A stretch of DNA of 64,000 bases from assembly GCA_016789265.1 (NCBI GenBank), contig JAEUQK010000024.1, positions 62,001 through 126,000 on the forward strand. Direction: 5' to 3'. Shown one piece after another: positions 51,675 through 60,860 of the stretch. Every line of letters begins with the position of its first letter. The stretch's first letter is position 1. Made by a program: the position numbers and the translations under genes. Below the pieces are notes generated by a model that searched no databases, was not told the origin of the DNA, and saw only the letters and a list, made by a program, of their open reading frames with translations. The stretch is from Blastocatellia bacterium. Its GTDB lineage: Bacteria > Acidobacteriota > Blastocatellia > Pyrinomonadales > Pyrinomonadaceae.

Positions 51675-53820
51675 AGATACTGTCCTCGACCGGAACATTA
51701 TGTTTCACCGAGATCAGTTTCGTCACGACGCTGCCATTGCTCGGCGACGAATTTGTCGTTTTGAAAGGCAGCTTAATGCCGTCAACGTCGCGGTAATCCT
51801 CGAAGGTGACCGTGTATGGAAGCGTCGGGCCGCCCGTGCTCGACGGTATCGAGCCTTCCCGCTTTAATAATAAGAATGTCTTGGTCGAATAGTATTCGGT
51901 AAACTTCGATCCCTTCTCCGGTTCGAAGGTCACAACATAGGCGTCTTCGTCGCCAACCTTTGCGGTCTTTGTGACCTCGATCTTCTTGTACTTAGATCTC
52001 CAGTCGAGCGGTCCGTAAAGATCGGCACCGATCTTCACGTCTTCGAGACGTTTGCCGGTGTATTTGTCCGCCGGAGCAAACGTGTACGATTCCTCGCCGC
52101 CGTTGCCGTCAAAGTAATCCCAAACAAGCGCGATCTTTTTCCCGAGGGCGGTCATCGTTGTATCGGTCGCCGTCATGTTAGGCGCTTTTGCATACGAAGT
52201 TCCGGTCGCCTGCACGCCCTGGTTTTCGAAATCGGCTTCAAAAGTGGTGACACGCGTGTTTATCTTCCGCCAATTCGCTTCTCCACCGATCGCCGCTAAC
52301 GACTTTGCCATCAATTCATCGACCGAGATCGGCGGTTCCGTTTTCGGCGCGTCGGGCTTGGCGGAACCGCCCGTCTTTGTGATCGTTCCGTCTGCGTTCA
52401 CACGCGGAAGCGTATAGTTTCCCTGCGGCTGTTGAAGATACATCTCGGTCGCGTTTCCGCTTTCCGGATTGAACTTGACCGCAAACCCATCGGGCGCGCC
52501 CAGCATCTTGAATTGCCGCGGGCCCGACATCTTCAGCGTGTACTGCGGCTGTCCGGGAACGACGAGAACGAGATCGTCCTTGTCGGTCTTCACTTCCATA
52601 TCGATTCCCGCTACTTCGAGCCTGTATTTCCCGACGACCTGTGCCGCGAGTTCAGCCGTAGGTTTTTGAGTGTCTCCGCTCACCGGCTGCCCGATCAGGT
52701 TTTGCCAAACGATCTGCATCAATTCATTTCCGAGCGGCGATCCCGAAACGTTTGTAAGCATTACGAATCCGATCTTCTTTTCCGGGATCATGGCGACCAT
52801 CGAATTGAACCCATCGATGTTGCCGCCGTGCTGCACGACTTTCATTCCGTTCCAGTCCTGCAGAAACCAACCGAGGCCGTACGACATCTTGCCGTCCGGC
52901 GTGATCTTCATTTGCGGCTTGAGCCATTCGTCAAAGCCCTTTTCGGAAACGAGCCGTTTGCCGCCGGCCGAACCGCCATCGAGGATGAACGATAACCATT
53001 TTGCCATATCGTTTGCCGACGAATTTATCGAACCTGCCGGAGCTACCTCGGCGATCTCGCGATATGGTAGCTTCTGGGTCTCTTTCGTATCGAAATTGTA
53101 GTTATAGCCGAGCGACTTATCTTTCGCCTTTTCCATCTGTGCGATAGACATCGTGCTATTTGTCATTCCGAGCGGTTTGAATACGCGCTCGGGAACGAGC
53201 TTTTCCCAAGGTTTCTTTTCCGCGACAGCGGCTATCTCGCCTGCGGCCGTGAACATCAGGTTCTGATACTGAAACTTCTCACGCAGTTTTGCTGTCGGTT
53301 TCGCCTGCGCAGCGACCTGTATCAATTCATTACGTGTAAGCTTGCCGGTGATCATCGCGAGGTCCGTGCGGTTCAATCCGGATGAATGTGAAAGCAGATC
53401 GCGGATGGTTATGTTCTTGTCGGTATCCGCGTCCCGCATCTTGAAATACGGCAAGAGCTTTTTAGGCGAATCGTCGAGCGATAGTTTGCCTTCGTCCTGT
53501 GCCATCAAAACGGTTAACGCGGTAAACGCCTTTGTCGCAGAACCGATCGCGAACTGCGTATCCGGCGTAACGGCAACCTTGTTCTCAAAGTCTTTGTAAC
53601 CAAGGCCTTTCGAGTAGATCACCTGCCCGTCTTTGACAATGGCCAGCGACATTCCGGGAATACCGAGTTCCTTTCTTCTCGCTTCGACCTTTTCCTCGAT
53701 CGTTGCCAGGGCCGCATTTGTGTCAATGGTCTGCGAAGCGACCCTTGGGGGCAGGGCCGAAAAGGCCAACACGAACAGAAGACAGAGTGTCAGTGGCTTA
53801 TTGAACATTCTCTTTTTCAT
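51649..53820 (-). CDS. Serine hydrolase (class C beta-lactamase-like) with C-terminal LolA-like part
   Basis: A 723-residue exported protein. Signal peptide to about residue 29. The beta-lactamase/DD-peptidase domain (about 35-370) has the SxxK nucleophile motif SATK at 94-97, the Y-x-N region near 210-240, and HGG in VVQHGGNIDGF. A middle domain of unknown type (385-475) and a linker with TEPPISVDELMAKSLAAIGG lead to a C-terminal domain (about 510-720) similar to outer-membrane lipoprotein-sorting folds. Likely an esterase or D-peptide hydrolase in the periplasm; not a resistance enzyme by itself. Confidence 0.82.
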   Translation of the reverse strand: MKKRMFNKPLTLCLLFVLAFSALPPRVASQTIDTNAALATIEEKVEARRKELGIPGMSLAIVKDGQVIYSKGLGYKDFENKVAVTPDTQFAIGSATKAFTALTVLMAQDEGKLSLDDSPKKLLPYFKMRDADTDKNITIRDLLSHSSGLNRTDLAMITGKLTRNELIQVAAQAKPTAKLREKFQYQNLMFTAAGEIAAVAEKKPWEKLVPERVFKPLGMTNSTMSIAQMEKAKDKSLGYNYNFDTKETQKLPYREIAEVAPAGSINSSANDMAKWLSFILDGGSAGGKRLVSEKGFDEWLKPQMKITPDGKMSYGLGWFLQDWNGMKVVQHGGNIDGFNSMVAMIPEKKIGFVMLTNVSGSPLGNELMQIVWQNLIGQPVSGDTQKPTAELAAQVVGKYRLEVAGIDMEVKTDKDDLVLVVPGQPQYTLKMSGPRQFKMLGAPDGFAVKFNPESGNATEMYLQQPQGNYTLPRVNADGTITKTGGSAKPDAPKTEPPISVDELMAKSLAAIGGEANWRKINTRVTTFEADFENQGVQATGTSYAKAPNMTATDTTMTALGKKIALVWDYFDGNGGEESYTFAPADKYTGKRLEDVKIGADLYGPLDWRSKYKKIEVTKTAKVGDEDAYVVTFEPEKGSKFTEYYSTKTFLLLKREGSIPSSTGGPTLPYTVTFEDYRDVDGIKLPFKTTNSSPSNGSVVTKLISVKHNVPVEDSIFKPRTLKL

Positions 53821-53936
53821 ATATTTTCTGTTGAATGAATTATTAAGAATAGGATACGAGTCCGGGGTCTAAAAGTTTCGGTTTACGCGAACCGTGATCG
53901 GTACTAGAATGCCACAAATACCTGCGGAAAGATCTT

Positions 53937-54473
53937 ATGAGAAAAGTTATCTTTGGCGGAGCGAACAGTCTCGACAACTACCTGGCACGCCCGGACGGAG
54001 CGGTTGACTGGCTGCTGTGGGGCGATGAGGCGGCGGAACTGATGAACGATTTTTGGCCGCGTTTCGACACGATCGTTATGGGCCGGAAGACATTCGAGGC
54101 GGCAATGAAGAATGCGCCCGCGGACTCCGGAGGCGAGGCATACGGCGGCATCAGGTCGATCGTTTTTTCACGGACCCTCGACCCGGCAGAATTTCCGTCC
54201 GCGGAGATCGTATCGTCCGATGCGGGCAAGTTCATACGTACGCTAAAGGAAACCGACGGAAAGGACATTTGCATAATGGGCGGCGGCGATCTTGCGAAGA
54301 CACTGTTCGAGGCCGGTGTTATCGACGAGATCGGGTTCAATATCCATCCGGTCCTGTTAGGCTCCGGCATTCCGCTGTTTCACAGGATGGAACGGCAGGT
54401 CGATCTTGAGCTTACGGAATGCCGCGCGTTCAAGAACGGATGCGTCTATGTGAATTATCGCGTGAAGAACTAG
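53937..54473 (+). CDS. RibD C-terminal / dihydrofolate-reductase-like family protein
   Basis: A 178-residue protein of the RibD-C (DHFR-like) family. Hallmarks are RKVIFGGANSLDNYLARPDG, TIVMGRKTFEAAM, IVFSRTLDP, ICIMGGGDLAKTLFEAGVIDEI and HPVLLGSGIPLF. These proteins bind NADPH and reduce unknown substrates; they are distinct from FolA. The ATG comes soon after a GAAAGA sequence. Overlaps the convergent ligase-like gene by four bases. Confidence 0.88.
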   Translation: MRKVIFGGANSLDNYLARPDGAVDWLLWGDEAAELMNDFWPRFDTIVMGRKTFEAAMKNAPADSGGEAYGGIRSIVFSRTLDPAEFPSAEIVSSDAGKFIRTLKETDGKDICIMGGGDLAKTLFEAGVIDEIGFNIHPVLLGSGIPLFHRMERQVDLELTECRAFKNGCVYVNYRVKN

Positions 54474-56020
54474 ACCGCTTCCGTGTCAGCGAGTATTGGA
54501 GCGTTTACGGCGAGGAGGTCGTTGCTGTCGTGATCGACAAGGCTCATGGAAAGCGCCATCAGAATGTAAAAGACCATTGCGACCTCTGTATCGCCGAGGT
54601 TGTAATGAACAAGTCCGCTTGCAAAGAAGCCGACAGAGCCGCCGAGAGCTCCGATCAGGATCCCGCGGCTGCGCCAATCCGAAATTGCCGTCGACCTCAT
54701 GCATCGCCAAAGGGATCTTGCGTAAACGCCAAGGACCGTCAGCCAGATCACCAACGCAGGCAGGCCGCGTTCGACCAGGAGCTGAACCGGCGTCGAATGA
54801 AAATGACTCATCGGCTGAAAACCTTTGTCGAATAAGCTCCATTCTTCCCAATGCTTCTTTATCGAATCCATCCCAACGCCTACGATCATGTGCCGCGGGT
54901 TTTCAGTCCATAATCTTGTTCCGTCACGCCACATCATCTGGCGATACTGGATCGAACCGTCCTTAGGATCAAAAAACCCGACCTGGCGATATTGCTGGAG
55001 CACATAAAGGCCGAGCAGTACCGCTGGGATCGCTACGGCGACCGAGGCTACCGCGGCCCGCCTGCTTGCACCGATCAATACGATGACAAACGACGAGATC
55101 ATGAACGCAAGCTGAGAAGCGCGGGTAACGGTAAGCAGTAAAGCTGCGGCGATCCCGAAAAGAAAAACACCGAGAACTATTAGCAGCTTCCGGTTCGCCC
55201 CGGCCGTAAAACAGGCTATGAAAAATCCGACAACGATCGCTCCTATCAACTGAAGGACCTCTGCGTATGTCGTGAAATGACCGTAAAATCCGGCGGCCCG
55301 AAATCCGTGATCGCGTTCCCAGCTCGAAATGCCCAACTTCTCTTCGTCGCTTCCATTCCGGTCTGCGGTGATAGCATCGATCTTGGGTTCGATCAGAAAT
55401 ACGGCGTCCAGCCGATTCATTTCCAATTTCACGTTCTCACTATCCTGGGATCGATCAATTATATCGGCGGGAGAGTTCGCGGGCTTGCCGTTCACACGAA
55501 CGATCACATCGCCGTCTCTCGCACCTGCTAGATAAAGAGGGCCATCCGGTCTTACACCATAGACTTCGATACCCCGGCCGATAAGCTTTTGAACCGGCGT
55601 CCACGCAACATTGACCATGCACGAACTTACCAAGGCAAACGCAAGAAAATGTACTGCACGACGATTGCGGACGACATTAAAAACGAAGAAGAAGATCAGT
55701 AGCACGGACACGGACCGGAGCTTATCGAGCGAGATCGACGGTTCGTAGGAAAAGCTTGCGCTGATCGCTGACCACGCGAAGAAAGCTATCAGGGCTATGC
55801 CGACCGTTCCAGAGCGTAGCTTTGGTCTTGGCTTAACGAAACGTCTTATCACCCAAGCGAAAGTCCCGATCAGCCACGCCGACTGTGTGACGGCAATGGA
55901 GTGCGGAGCAAAGAGCACCATGACCAACAAAAACACAAACGCGACCCTATCCAAAGATCGAGCAAATACGTTTTCAGTCTCGGTTTCTGCAAGGCCGTCG
56001 ATAATGCCGATCAGCTTCAT
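54470..56020 (-). CDS. O-antigen ligase-like membrane protein with PDZ-like insert
   Basis: A 516-residue polytopic membrane protein of the O-antigen ligase/polymerase (Wzy_C) superfamily. About ten helices. The large periplasmic loop contains the family-type HFHSTPVQLLVERGLPALVIWL and FYGHFTTYAEVLQLIG near residues 245-260. Residues about 148-215 read like a PDZ domain: GIEVYGVRPDGPLYLAGARDGD, then VIVRVNGKPANSPADI. A PDZ in this family is unusual. Tail-to-tail with the RibD-C gene. Likely transfers or polymerises surface glycans; substrate unknown. No other polysaccharide gene is nearby. Confidence 0.75.
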   Translation of the reverse strand: MKLIGIIDGLAETETENVFARSLDRVAFVFLLVMVLFAPHSIAVTQSAWLIGTFAWVIRRFVKPRPKLRSGTVGIALIAFFAWSAISASFSYEPSISLDKLRSVSVLLIFFFVFNVVRNRRAVHFLAFALVSSCMVNVAWTPVQKLIGRGIEVYGVRPDGPLYLAGARDGDVIVRVNGKPANSPADIIDRSQDSENVKLEMNRLDAVFLIEPKIDAITADRNGSDEEKLGISSWERDHGFRAAGFYGHFTTYAEVLQLIGAIVVGFFIACFTAGANRKLLIVLGVFLFGIAAALLLTVTRASQLAFMISSFVIVLIGASRRAAVASVAVAIPAVLLGLYVLQQYRQVGFFDPKDGSIQYRQMMWRDGTRLWTENPRHMIVGVGMDSIKKHWEEWSLFDKGFQPMSHFHSTPVQLLVERGLPALVIWLTVLGVYARSLWRCMRSTAISDWRSRGILIGALGGSVGFFASGLVHYNLGDTEVAMVFYILMALSMSLVDHDSNDLLAVNAPILADTEAV

Positions 56021-56094
56021 AGAGGTGAATGAAGAATAAAACGCCAGTCTATAACTTGTCTAACTGTATCGGCTTTGTTTGAATTGAATCACGG

Positions 56095-56784
56095 ATGAAT
56101 GGCGATAATTTGCAAACCGATCTTTCGGTAAAGGCCGAGATCGACCTTTACTACGACGTTTTCACACCAAACGACCACACCGACCCGGCACCGCTGCTGC
56201 TGGCAGTTCACGGCTACGGAGCGCATAAGCGATACATGATGCGCGAAGCAAAGCTGATAGCGCCTAAGAATTTCGTCATCGCGTCGGTCCAAGGGCCTCA
56301 TCAGCATTTTCGGCAAACGGCGGACGGCTATCGCGTGGGGTTTGGATGGCTGACAGATCATCGACCGGAAGAATACGTTGCGCTTCATCACAAATTCCTG
56401 AACGCAGTGATAGATAGACTCGATGCTGGCGGTCTTATCGATCGCCGGCAGATCCATATATTCGGTTTTTCGCAGGCGTGTGCCCTTAACTTTCGTTACG
56501 CGTTGACCTTCCCCGAAATGCCGGAGTCGGTGATCGGCATTTGCGGCGGCATTCCGGGTGACCTCGAGACCAATCCGCTATACAAACCGTTCGATGCCGA
56601 AACCTTCTATCTTTACGGCAACGACGATGAGTTTTATCCGATCGAAAAGTTTGAAAACAACGACGCACTGCTCAGAAAAACCCTTCCAAATTATCGTTCC
56701 CAGAAGTATAATGCGAAGCACGTGATCACTGATGAGATGAGAAACGACATGCGGTCGTTTCTCGGCCTGTTTTCGGAACAATAA
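56095..56784 (+). CDS. Phospholipase/carboxylesterase-family alpha/beta hydrolase
   Basis: A 229-residue alpha/beta hydrolase of the carboxylesterase (Abhydrolase_2) type. The nucleophile elbow GFSQA is at about residue 124, with LLLAVHGYGAHKRYM near the oxyanion hole. The Asp lies in YGNDDEFYPIEK and the His in YNAKHVIT, completing the triad. No signal peptide, so cytoplasmic. It starts 10 bases before the TPR/TonB gene ends its leader; both may form one transcript. Confidence 0.85.
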   Translation: MNGDNLQTDLSVKAEIDLYYDVFTPNDHTDPAPLLLAVHGYGAHKRYMMREAKLIAPKNFVIASVQGPHQHFRQTADGYRVGFGWLTDHRPEEYVALHHKFLNAVIDRLDAGGLIDRRQIHIFGFSQACALNFRYALTFPEMPESVIGICGGIPGDLETNPLYKPFDAETFYLYGNDDEFYPIEKFENNDALLRKTLPNYRSQKYNAKHVITDEMRNDMRSFLGLFSEQ

Positions 56785-56794
56785 CTTAAGAATA

Positions 56795-57826
56795 ATGCTC
56801 CCGAACCTCAACCTGCGAACGCTTTCGATCTTTGTACTCGCATTACTTTTTACTCACATTTCCTGCGTTTGGCTGCTAGCCCAACAGAAGGAACATCCCG
56901 CAATGACGCTGTGTAAAGCGGGCAAGCACAAGGAAGCTCGCGGTGCTCTCGAGATCGCGGTCAAAACGCCGGAATACAAGAATGACGGCGAAATGTGGAA
57001 CTGTCTGGGACTTGCGTTCTATCAAGGCGATGACGACAAGGGCGCACGCAAAGCATTTGAGAAGGCGGTTGACATTCAGCCTGCCAACGCCGTTTTCCGG
57101 GTTAATCTTGCGCACGTACTGTTGATGAATCGTAAGATCGATCCCGCCCAGTCGCAGCTCAAAAAAGCGCTTGAGATCGACCCTAAAAACCCGGAGGCGC
57201 TTTACCTTCAGAGCTTGTCGGATTCGTGGGAAGGAAAGATCGACCGGGCGATAGCGACCTCGGAAACATTGATCGGCTTTCATCCGGCTGACGCCCGCGG
57301 CTATATCCTTAAGGCCGATCTTCTCGTGTCTCGTATCGGTCTCTCATCCGATTCGAAGGACGGCACATTGGATGAAGCCGAATCGCTGACCAAGGCTGTG
57401 GATGTACTTGTCGAAGGCAAAGGAAAGGTGACGGACCCATCCGGCACAAAGGCGATCGCCGACGACCTTGAGAACAAGACCATCTTTCGCGATTATTTCA
57501 GGCGTGAGCGGCCGACGGCGATCACAACGACGGCAACGCCCGCAACGGCCGAACCGGGCGTGACAAAACTTAAGGTTATCGCCAAGCAGCCTGCAAGATA
57601 TACGGATCGGGCACGTCAGGCCAACGTTCAGGGTACGATCCGAATCGCGGTTTTATTCGGATCGAACGGCAGGATACTCCATACACTATTGTTGAAACGG
57701 CTCGGTTATGGATTGGACGAGCAAGCTTCATCTGCCGCGAGACAGATCAAATTCGAACCTCAGACGAAGGACGGAAAGCCAATCTCGGTGGTTCGGATCG
57801 TCGAGTACACCTTTAACATCTACTGA
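56795..57826 (+). CDS. TPR protein with TonB C-terminal domain
   Basis: A 343-residue exported protein. An N-terminal signal (LSIFVLALLFTHISCVWLLAQ) is followed by TPR repeats (about 30-200; motifs WNCLGLAFYQGDDDKGARKAFEKAV and AQSQLKKALEIDPKNPEALYLQ). After a linker, residues 255-343 form a TonB C-terminal domain (ARQANVQGTIRIAVLFGSNGRI and SAARQIKFEPQTKDGKPISV). Probably a periplasmic scaffold rather than a genuine TonB, as it lacks a proline-rich spanning segment. Overlaps the convergent YbbR gene by seven bases. Confidence 0.85.
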   Translation: MLPNLNLRTLSIFVLALLFTHISCVWLLAQQKEHPAMTLCKAGKHKEARGALEIAVKTPEYKNDGEMWNCLGLAFYQGDDDKGARKAFEKAVDIQPANAVFRVNLAHVLLMNRKIDPAQSQLKKALEIDPKNPEALYLQSLSDSWEGKIDRAIATSETLIGFHPADARGYILKADLLVSRIGLSSDSKDGTLDEAESLTKAVDVLVEGKGKVTDPSGTKAIADDLENKTIFRDYFRRERPTAITTTATPATAEPGVTKLKVIAKQPARYTDRARQANVQGTIRIAVLFGSNGRILHTLLLKRLGYGLDEQASSAARQIKFEPQTKDGKPISVVRIVEYTFNIY

Positions 57827-58749
57827 ACCTTTGGCTTTCGGATCTCGATCTTTCCCTCGAGATCCTTTGGAAGGACGGGATAGAGATATTCTGCGCCCGA
57901 CGGATCACGGCGCTTTTCCGTTGCCAATTCTCCGGGCTTTATAGCTGAGATCATCGACGTCGGGCCGTAAAGAACGACCGGAAGCCGTTTTCCGCCACCA
58001 TCTGAGATAGGCACCTGAAACGAACGCTCGACCCTTTGTTCGCCGATCTTGAACATCACATCGACCACAGATTCAAGCGTAGTCGCTTTTGGATTGGATA
58101 GACTGATCGGTGTCTGTCTCGCAGTGAAATCTGTCGCTTTACCACCAATATCGATCTTATCGGTCGAGACCGAAGTCAATGACCTTATATAACTCGACGG
58201 CCCGCGAACTCTTACTTTTCCCGGTGTCGCAGTTTCGCTGTAAACCTCGAAACCGTCTGGTACATCGCCTTGGGTCTCGACCTTTACCGCTACCTCTTTT
58301 TCCTCGACTGCCTCGAGCCTGACAGCGATCCGGCTTGGCTGGATCTCCTGAAGTCGGACCCCGAGCGGCAGATCGATCGAAACATTGTCGGCGGTAAGTT
58401 GAATGACGCGGTCACCGGGCTGTACATCTGAAAGATCGAGCGAAACGACCAGGCCCGCTTCCGTTATCTGATTTATCTTTCGCTTGTCACCGCTGATCAC
58501 GATGCTGACGGCTTGTATCGGAGAGTTGGTTATTTCCGTTTTGTTCGAATAGGAAAGCGTCAACGGAATATCGGCCATCCGACGCGTCGTTGGCGTACTT
58601 AACCCCGTAACGCCGATCCAAAGAGCGAGAGTTATTGCAAGCGCGACCAGTTTTGTCAGCCAGTCTTCGAGAAACACTTTACGTAGAACGTGCCTGAAAA
58701 ACAGCAGTCCGGTCTTCTTCTCGTCAATGTTCGTTTCGCTCGACGGCAT
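57820..58749 (-). CDS. YbbR/CdaR-like regulator of the diadenylate cyclase
   Basis: A 309-residue membrane-anchored protein. One transmembrane helix (about 36-52, KLVALAITLALWIGV) is followed by three YbbR-type beta domains (e.g. LVVSLDLSDVQPGDRVIQLTADNVSI). YbbR proteins are encoded next to cdaA and control c-di-AMP synthesis. It begins two bases after the cdaA stop, in the usual cdaA-cdaR order; glmM is not adjacent in this window. Confidence 0.88.
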   Translation of the reverse strand: MPSSETNIDEKKTGLLFFRHVLRKVFLEDWLTKLVALAITLALWIGVTGLSTPTTRRMADIPLTLSYSNKTEITNSPIQAVSIVISGDKRKINQITEAGLVVSLDLSDVQPGDRVIQLTADNVSIDLPLGVRLQEIQPSRIAVRLEAVEEKEVAVKVETQGDVPDGFEVYSETATPGKVRVRGPSSYIRSLTSVSTDKIDIGGKATDFTARQTPISLSNPKATTLESVVDVMFKIGEQRVERSFQVPISDGGGKRLPVVLYGPTSMISAIKPGELATEKRRDPSGAEYLYPVLPKDLEGKIEIRKPKVQ

Positions 58750-58751
58750 CG

Positions 58752-59594
58752 TTATCCGATGGTGATCTCAGTATCGGCCTCCTTCATAGTTTTCGTAGTC
58801 TCGCGTTTTGTCTGTACGATCGGGATCTGCATTGCATCGAGTAACAGATTGCGAAGCTGGGTGGTATCCAGGTTTCTTTTGACTATGCCGGCTTCAATGT
58901 AGCTGATAAGTCCCGTCTCTTCGGAAACTACTATCGAGATCGCGTCCGATCCCTCTGTAATTCCGATCGCCGCGCGATGACGCGTACCGAGTTCGCGAGA
59001 AATGCTCGGATTTTTGGTAAGCGGCAGGAACACCGAAGCCGCAGCTATTCGTTCGTTTTGGATGATCACGGCACCGTCATGCAGCGGAGTCGAATGATTG
59101 AAGATCGTAACAAGCAGGTCGTAGCTGATCCGGGCATCAAGCTGAACGCCTGCATCGACAAAGTTCCTCAGTCCCACATTTCGCTCGATGACGATCAGTG
59201 CTCCCGTCTTTTCTGTCGCTAGCGTCGTCGCGGCAAGAACGATCTCGTCGTAAACGCTGCCGCCGAATTGCCCGCGTTGCCGCTTGAGGATGGGGAAGCG
59301 CAGGCGATTTGCGAAATAAATGAGTGCTTGTCGGATCTCGGATTGAAAAAGGACGATGATCGCAACGCCGATATACAGCACGGCCGATCGCAGCACGAAT
59401 TCGAGTGTCGCCAGGTCCTGCGCAACGGCGAGCCAGTAGAGCAACGCGAGCAGAACGATGCCTACCATCGTCGGTACCGCACGCGTGCCGCGAAGCAGCC
59501 TAAGGACCACATAAACGATAGTAAACACCAGCGCGATGTCGAGGACATTGCGAAATGTAAGCATCGTCAAAAGTTGTTCCCAAAATTGCTGCAT
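58752..59594 (-). CDS. cdaA: Diadenylate cyclase CdaA
   Basis: A 280-residue c-di-AMP synthase. Three N-terminal helices (about 18-35, 41-58, 66-82) precede the DAC domain, where the catalytic motifs DGA (173-175) and RHR (205-207) are intact, with NHSTPLHDGAVII and the SRELGTRHRAAIGI context. c-di-AMP controls potassium and osmotic balance. It leads into the YbbR gene; an M50-CBS protease gene lies 63 bases upstream on the same strand. Confidence 0.96.
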   Translation of the reverse strand: MQQFWEQLLTMLTFRNVLDIALVFTIVYVVLRLLRGTRAVPTMVGIVLLALLYWLAVAQDLATLEFVLRSAVLYIGVAIIVLFQSEIRQALIYFANRLRFPILKRQRGQFGGSVYDEIVLAATTLATEKTGALIVIERNVGLRNFVDAGVQLDARISYDLLVTIFNHSTPLHDGAVIIQNERIAAASVFLPLTKNPSISRELGTRHRAAIGITEGSDAISIVVSEETGLISYIEAGIVKRNLDTTQLRNLLLDAMQIPIVQTKRETTKTMKEADTEITIG

Positions 59595-59657
59595 CGGACC
59601 GGAAAGCTGCCGCTCAAAAAGAGGTCAAATTGTAAGAATATCACAACACTGGAGGTG

Positions 59658-60758
59658 TTATGCGCGCTTGGCGACGCTCCCGCGGTGAAGGAATCCGACA
59701 AGACGATCTCGTTCGTCAAGTACCGCAAGTCCGTCCTGATGGTTCTCTTCCAATTGGTGCCGTATCTCGGAGATCGGCGTACCCGTCAGAACAAAGTGGT
59801 CGCGGCACGCCGGACGCATGACCTCTCGCACGGTCGTCATTCGCCAGGATCGCCTATCGATGCTTCTGATGTCCTCCAGAAATAGCATTCCTAGAAAGCG
59901 ATCGCCGTATGAAACAAGGAACGTAGTACGCCTGTGCATAGGGAGCACATCGTCGACCAGTTTCTGGATGTCCGTTTCCGGTGATATCGGTACCGGAAGC
60001 ATCATTCTGTCTTCGACAAGTACATGTGCCTCGGACGCTATTTCGCGAATGATCGAGGTGGCCGAATCCAAGAGAAAGAGGCCGGCTAGAATTGCCCACG
60101 ACCCCGTAAAATATTCACCCCTGAGTATCACAAAGACCAATCCCAGTACCATCAGAACGATGGCGATGGCCTGTCCGCATCTGCCCGTGAGTATCGTGGC
60201 CTCGTCAAGGTCTCTTCCTTGTTTCCATAGGTACGCCCGCAGTACTCTGCCTCCGTCGAGCGGATAACCCGGGAACAAGTTGAAAACCGCGATCAAAAGA
60301 TTCGCGAGAGCGAGCAGAAACAATAGAAGCGTCAGAATGTCGGTACCAGCATAATTTGATGCGGCAAGCGATCCGACAAAGAGCAGCGTCAACAAAAAGC
60401 TCGCCGCGGGTCCGGCTAAGGCAATGCGAAACTCGGCTCTGGGCGTTTCCGGAGGATGCGCGAAACGAGCCATTCCCCCAAACGGATGCAGAATGATCTC
60501 GACCACATGCAGCCCCTCAAGCCGGGCAACAACGGCATGGGCAAATTCATGCAGAAAGATCGAGATGAAGAAAAGGATCGACGCGGCAAGCCCCAACAAA
60601 ACGCTTCCGGCAACATTCTGCAGTAACGGTTGGAGACTCGCGGCCGTTACAGCCGTCAATAACAGAAAAACGACGATCCAGCGTCGGTCGGCGCGCACCG
60701 GTATGCGCGATACGGTACCTAGCTGTATCTGCCGTTTGAAAAAACCGTTCCAATTCAT
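59658..60758 (-). CDS. M50 site-2 protease with CBS domains
   Basis: A 366-residue membrane protease. The zinc motif FLHEFAHAVVARL is near residues 68-80, and the third ligand is in NLFPGYPLDGGRVLRAYL near 163-180. Residues about 235-350 form a pair of CBS domains (DVLPMHRRTTFLVSYG, RSIDRRSWRMTTVREVM and LAVLDERDRLVGFLHRG). This MJ0392-type architecture suggests nucleotide-regulated intramembrane cleavage. It lies upstream of cdaA and may be cotranscribed. Confidence 0.9.
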   Translation of the reverse strand: MNWNGFFKRQIQLGTVSRIPVRADRRWIVVFLLLTAVTAASLQPLLQNVAGSVLLGLAASILFFISIFLHEFAHAVVARLEGLHVVEIILHPFGGMARFAHPPETPRAEFRIALAGPAASFLLTLLFVGSLAASNYAGTDILTLLLFLLALANLLIAVFNLFPGYPLDGGRVLRAYLWKQGRDLDEATILTGRCGQAIAIVLMVLGLVFVILRGEYFTGSWAILAGLFLLDSATSIIREIASEAHVLVEDRMMLPVPISPETDIQKLVDDVLPMHRRTTFLVSYGDRFLGMLFLEDIRSIDRRSWRMTTVREVMRPACRDHFVLTGTPISEIRHQLEENHQDGLAVLDERDRLVGFLHRGSVAKRA

Positions 60759-60860
60759 CTCCGCCGGTAAGATGCCAAAAGCATAGCACAGGGTTCAAAT
60801 GAAAATTCAGGAGGCCGAAAACCTTGCCGTAAATCATAGAAACAGTTACTCTTATGGAGT

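Noticed and set aside
59646..59660. AACAC-TGGAG-GTGTT hairpin upstream of cdaA
   Set aside because: A five-base stem overlapping the protease stop codon, without T run or promoter features; probably chance.
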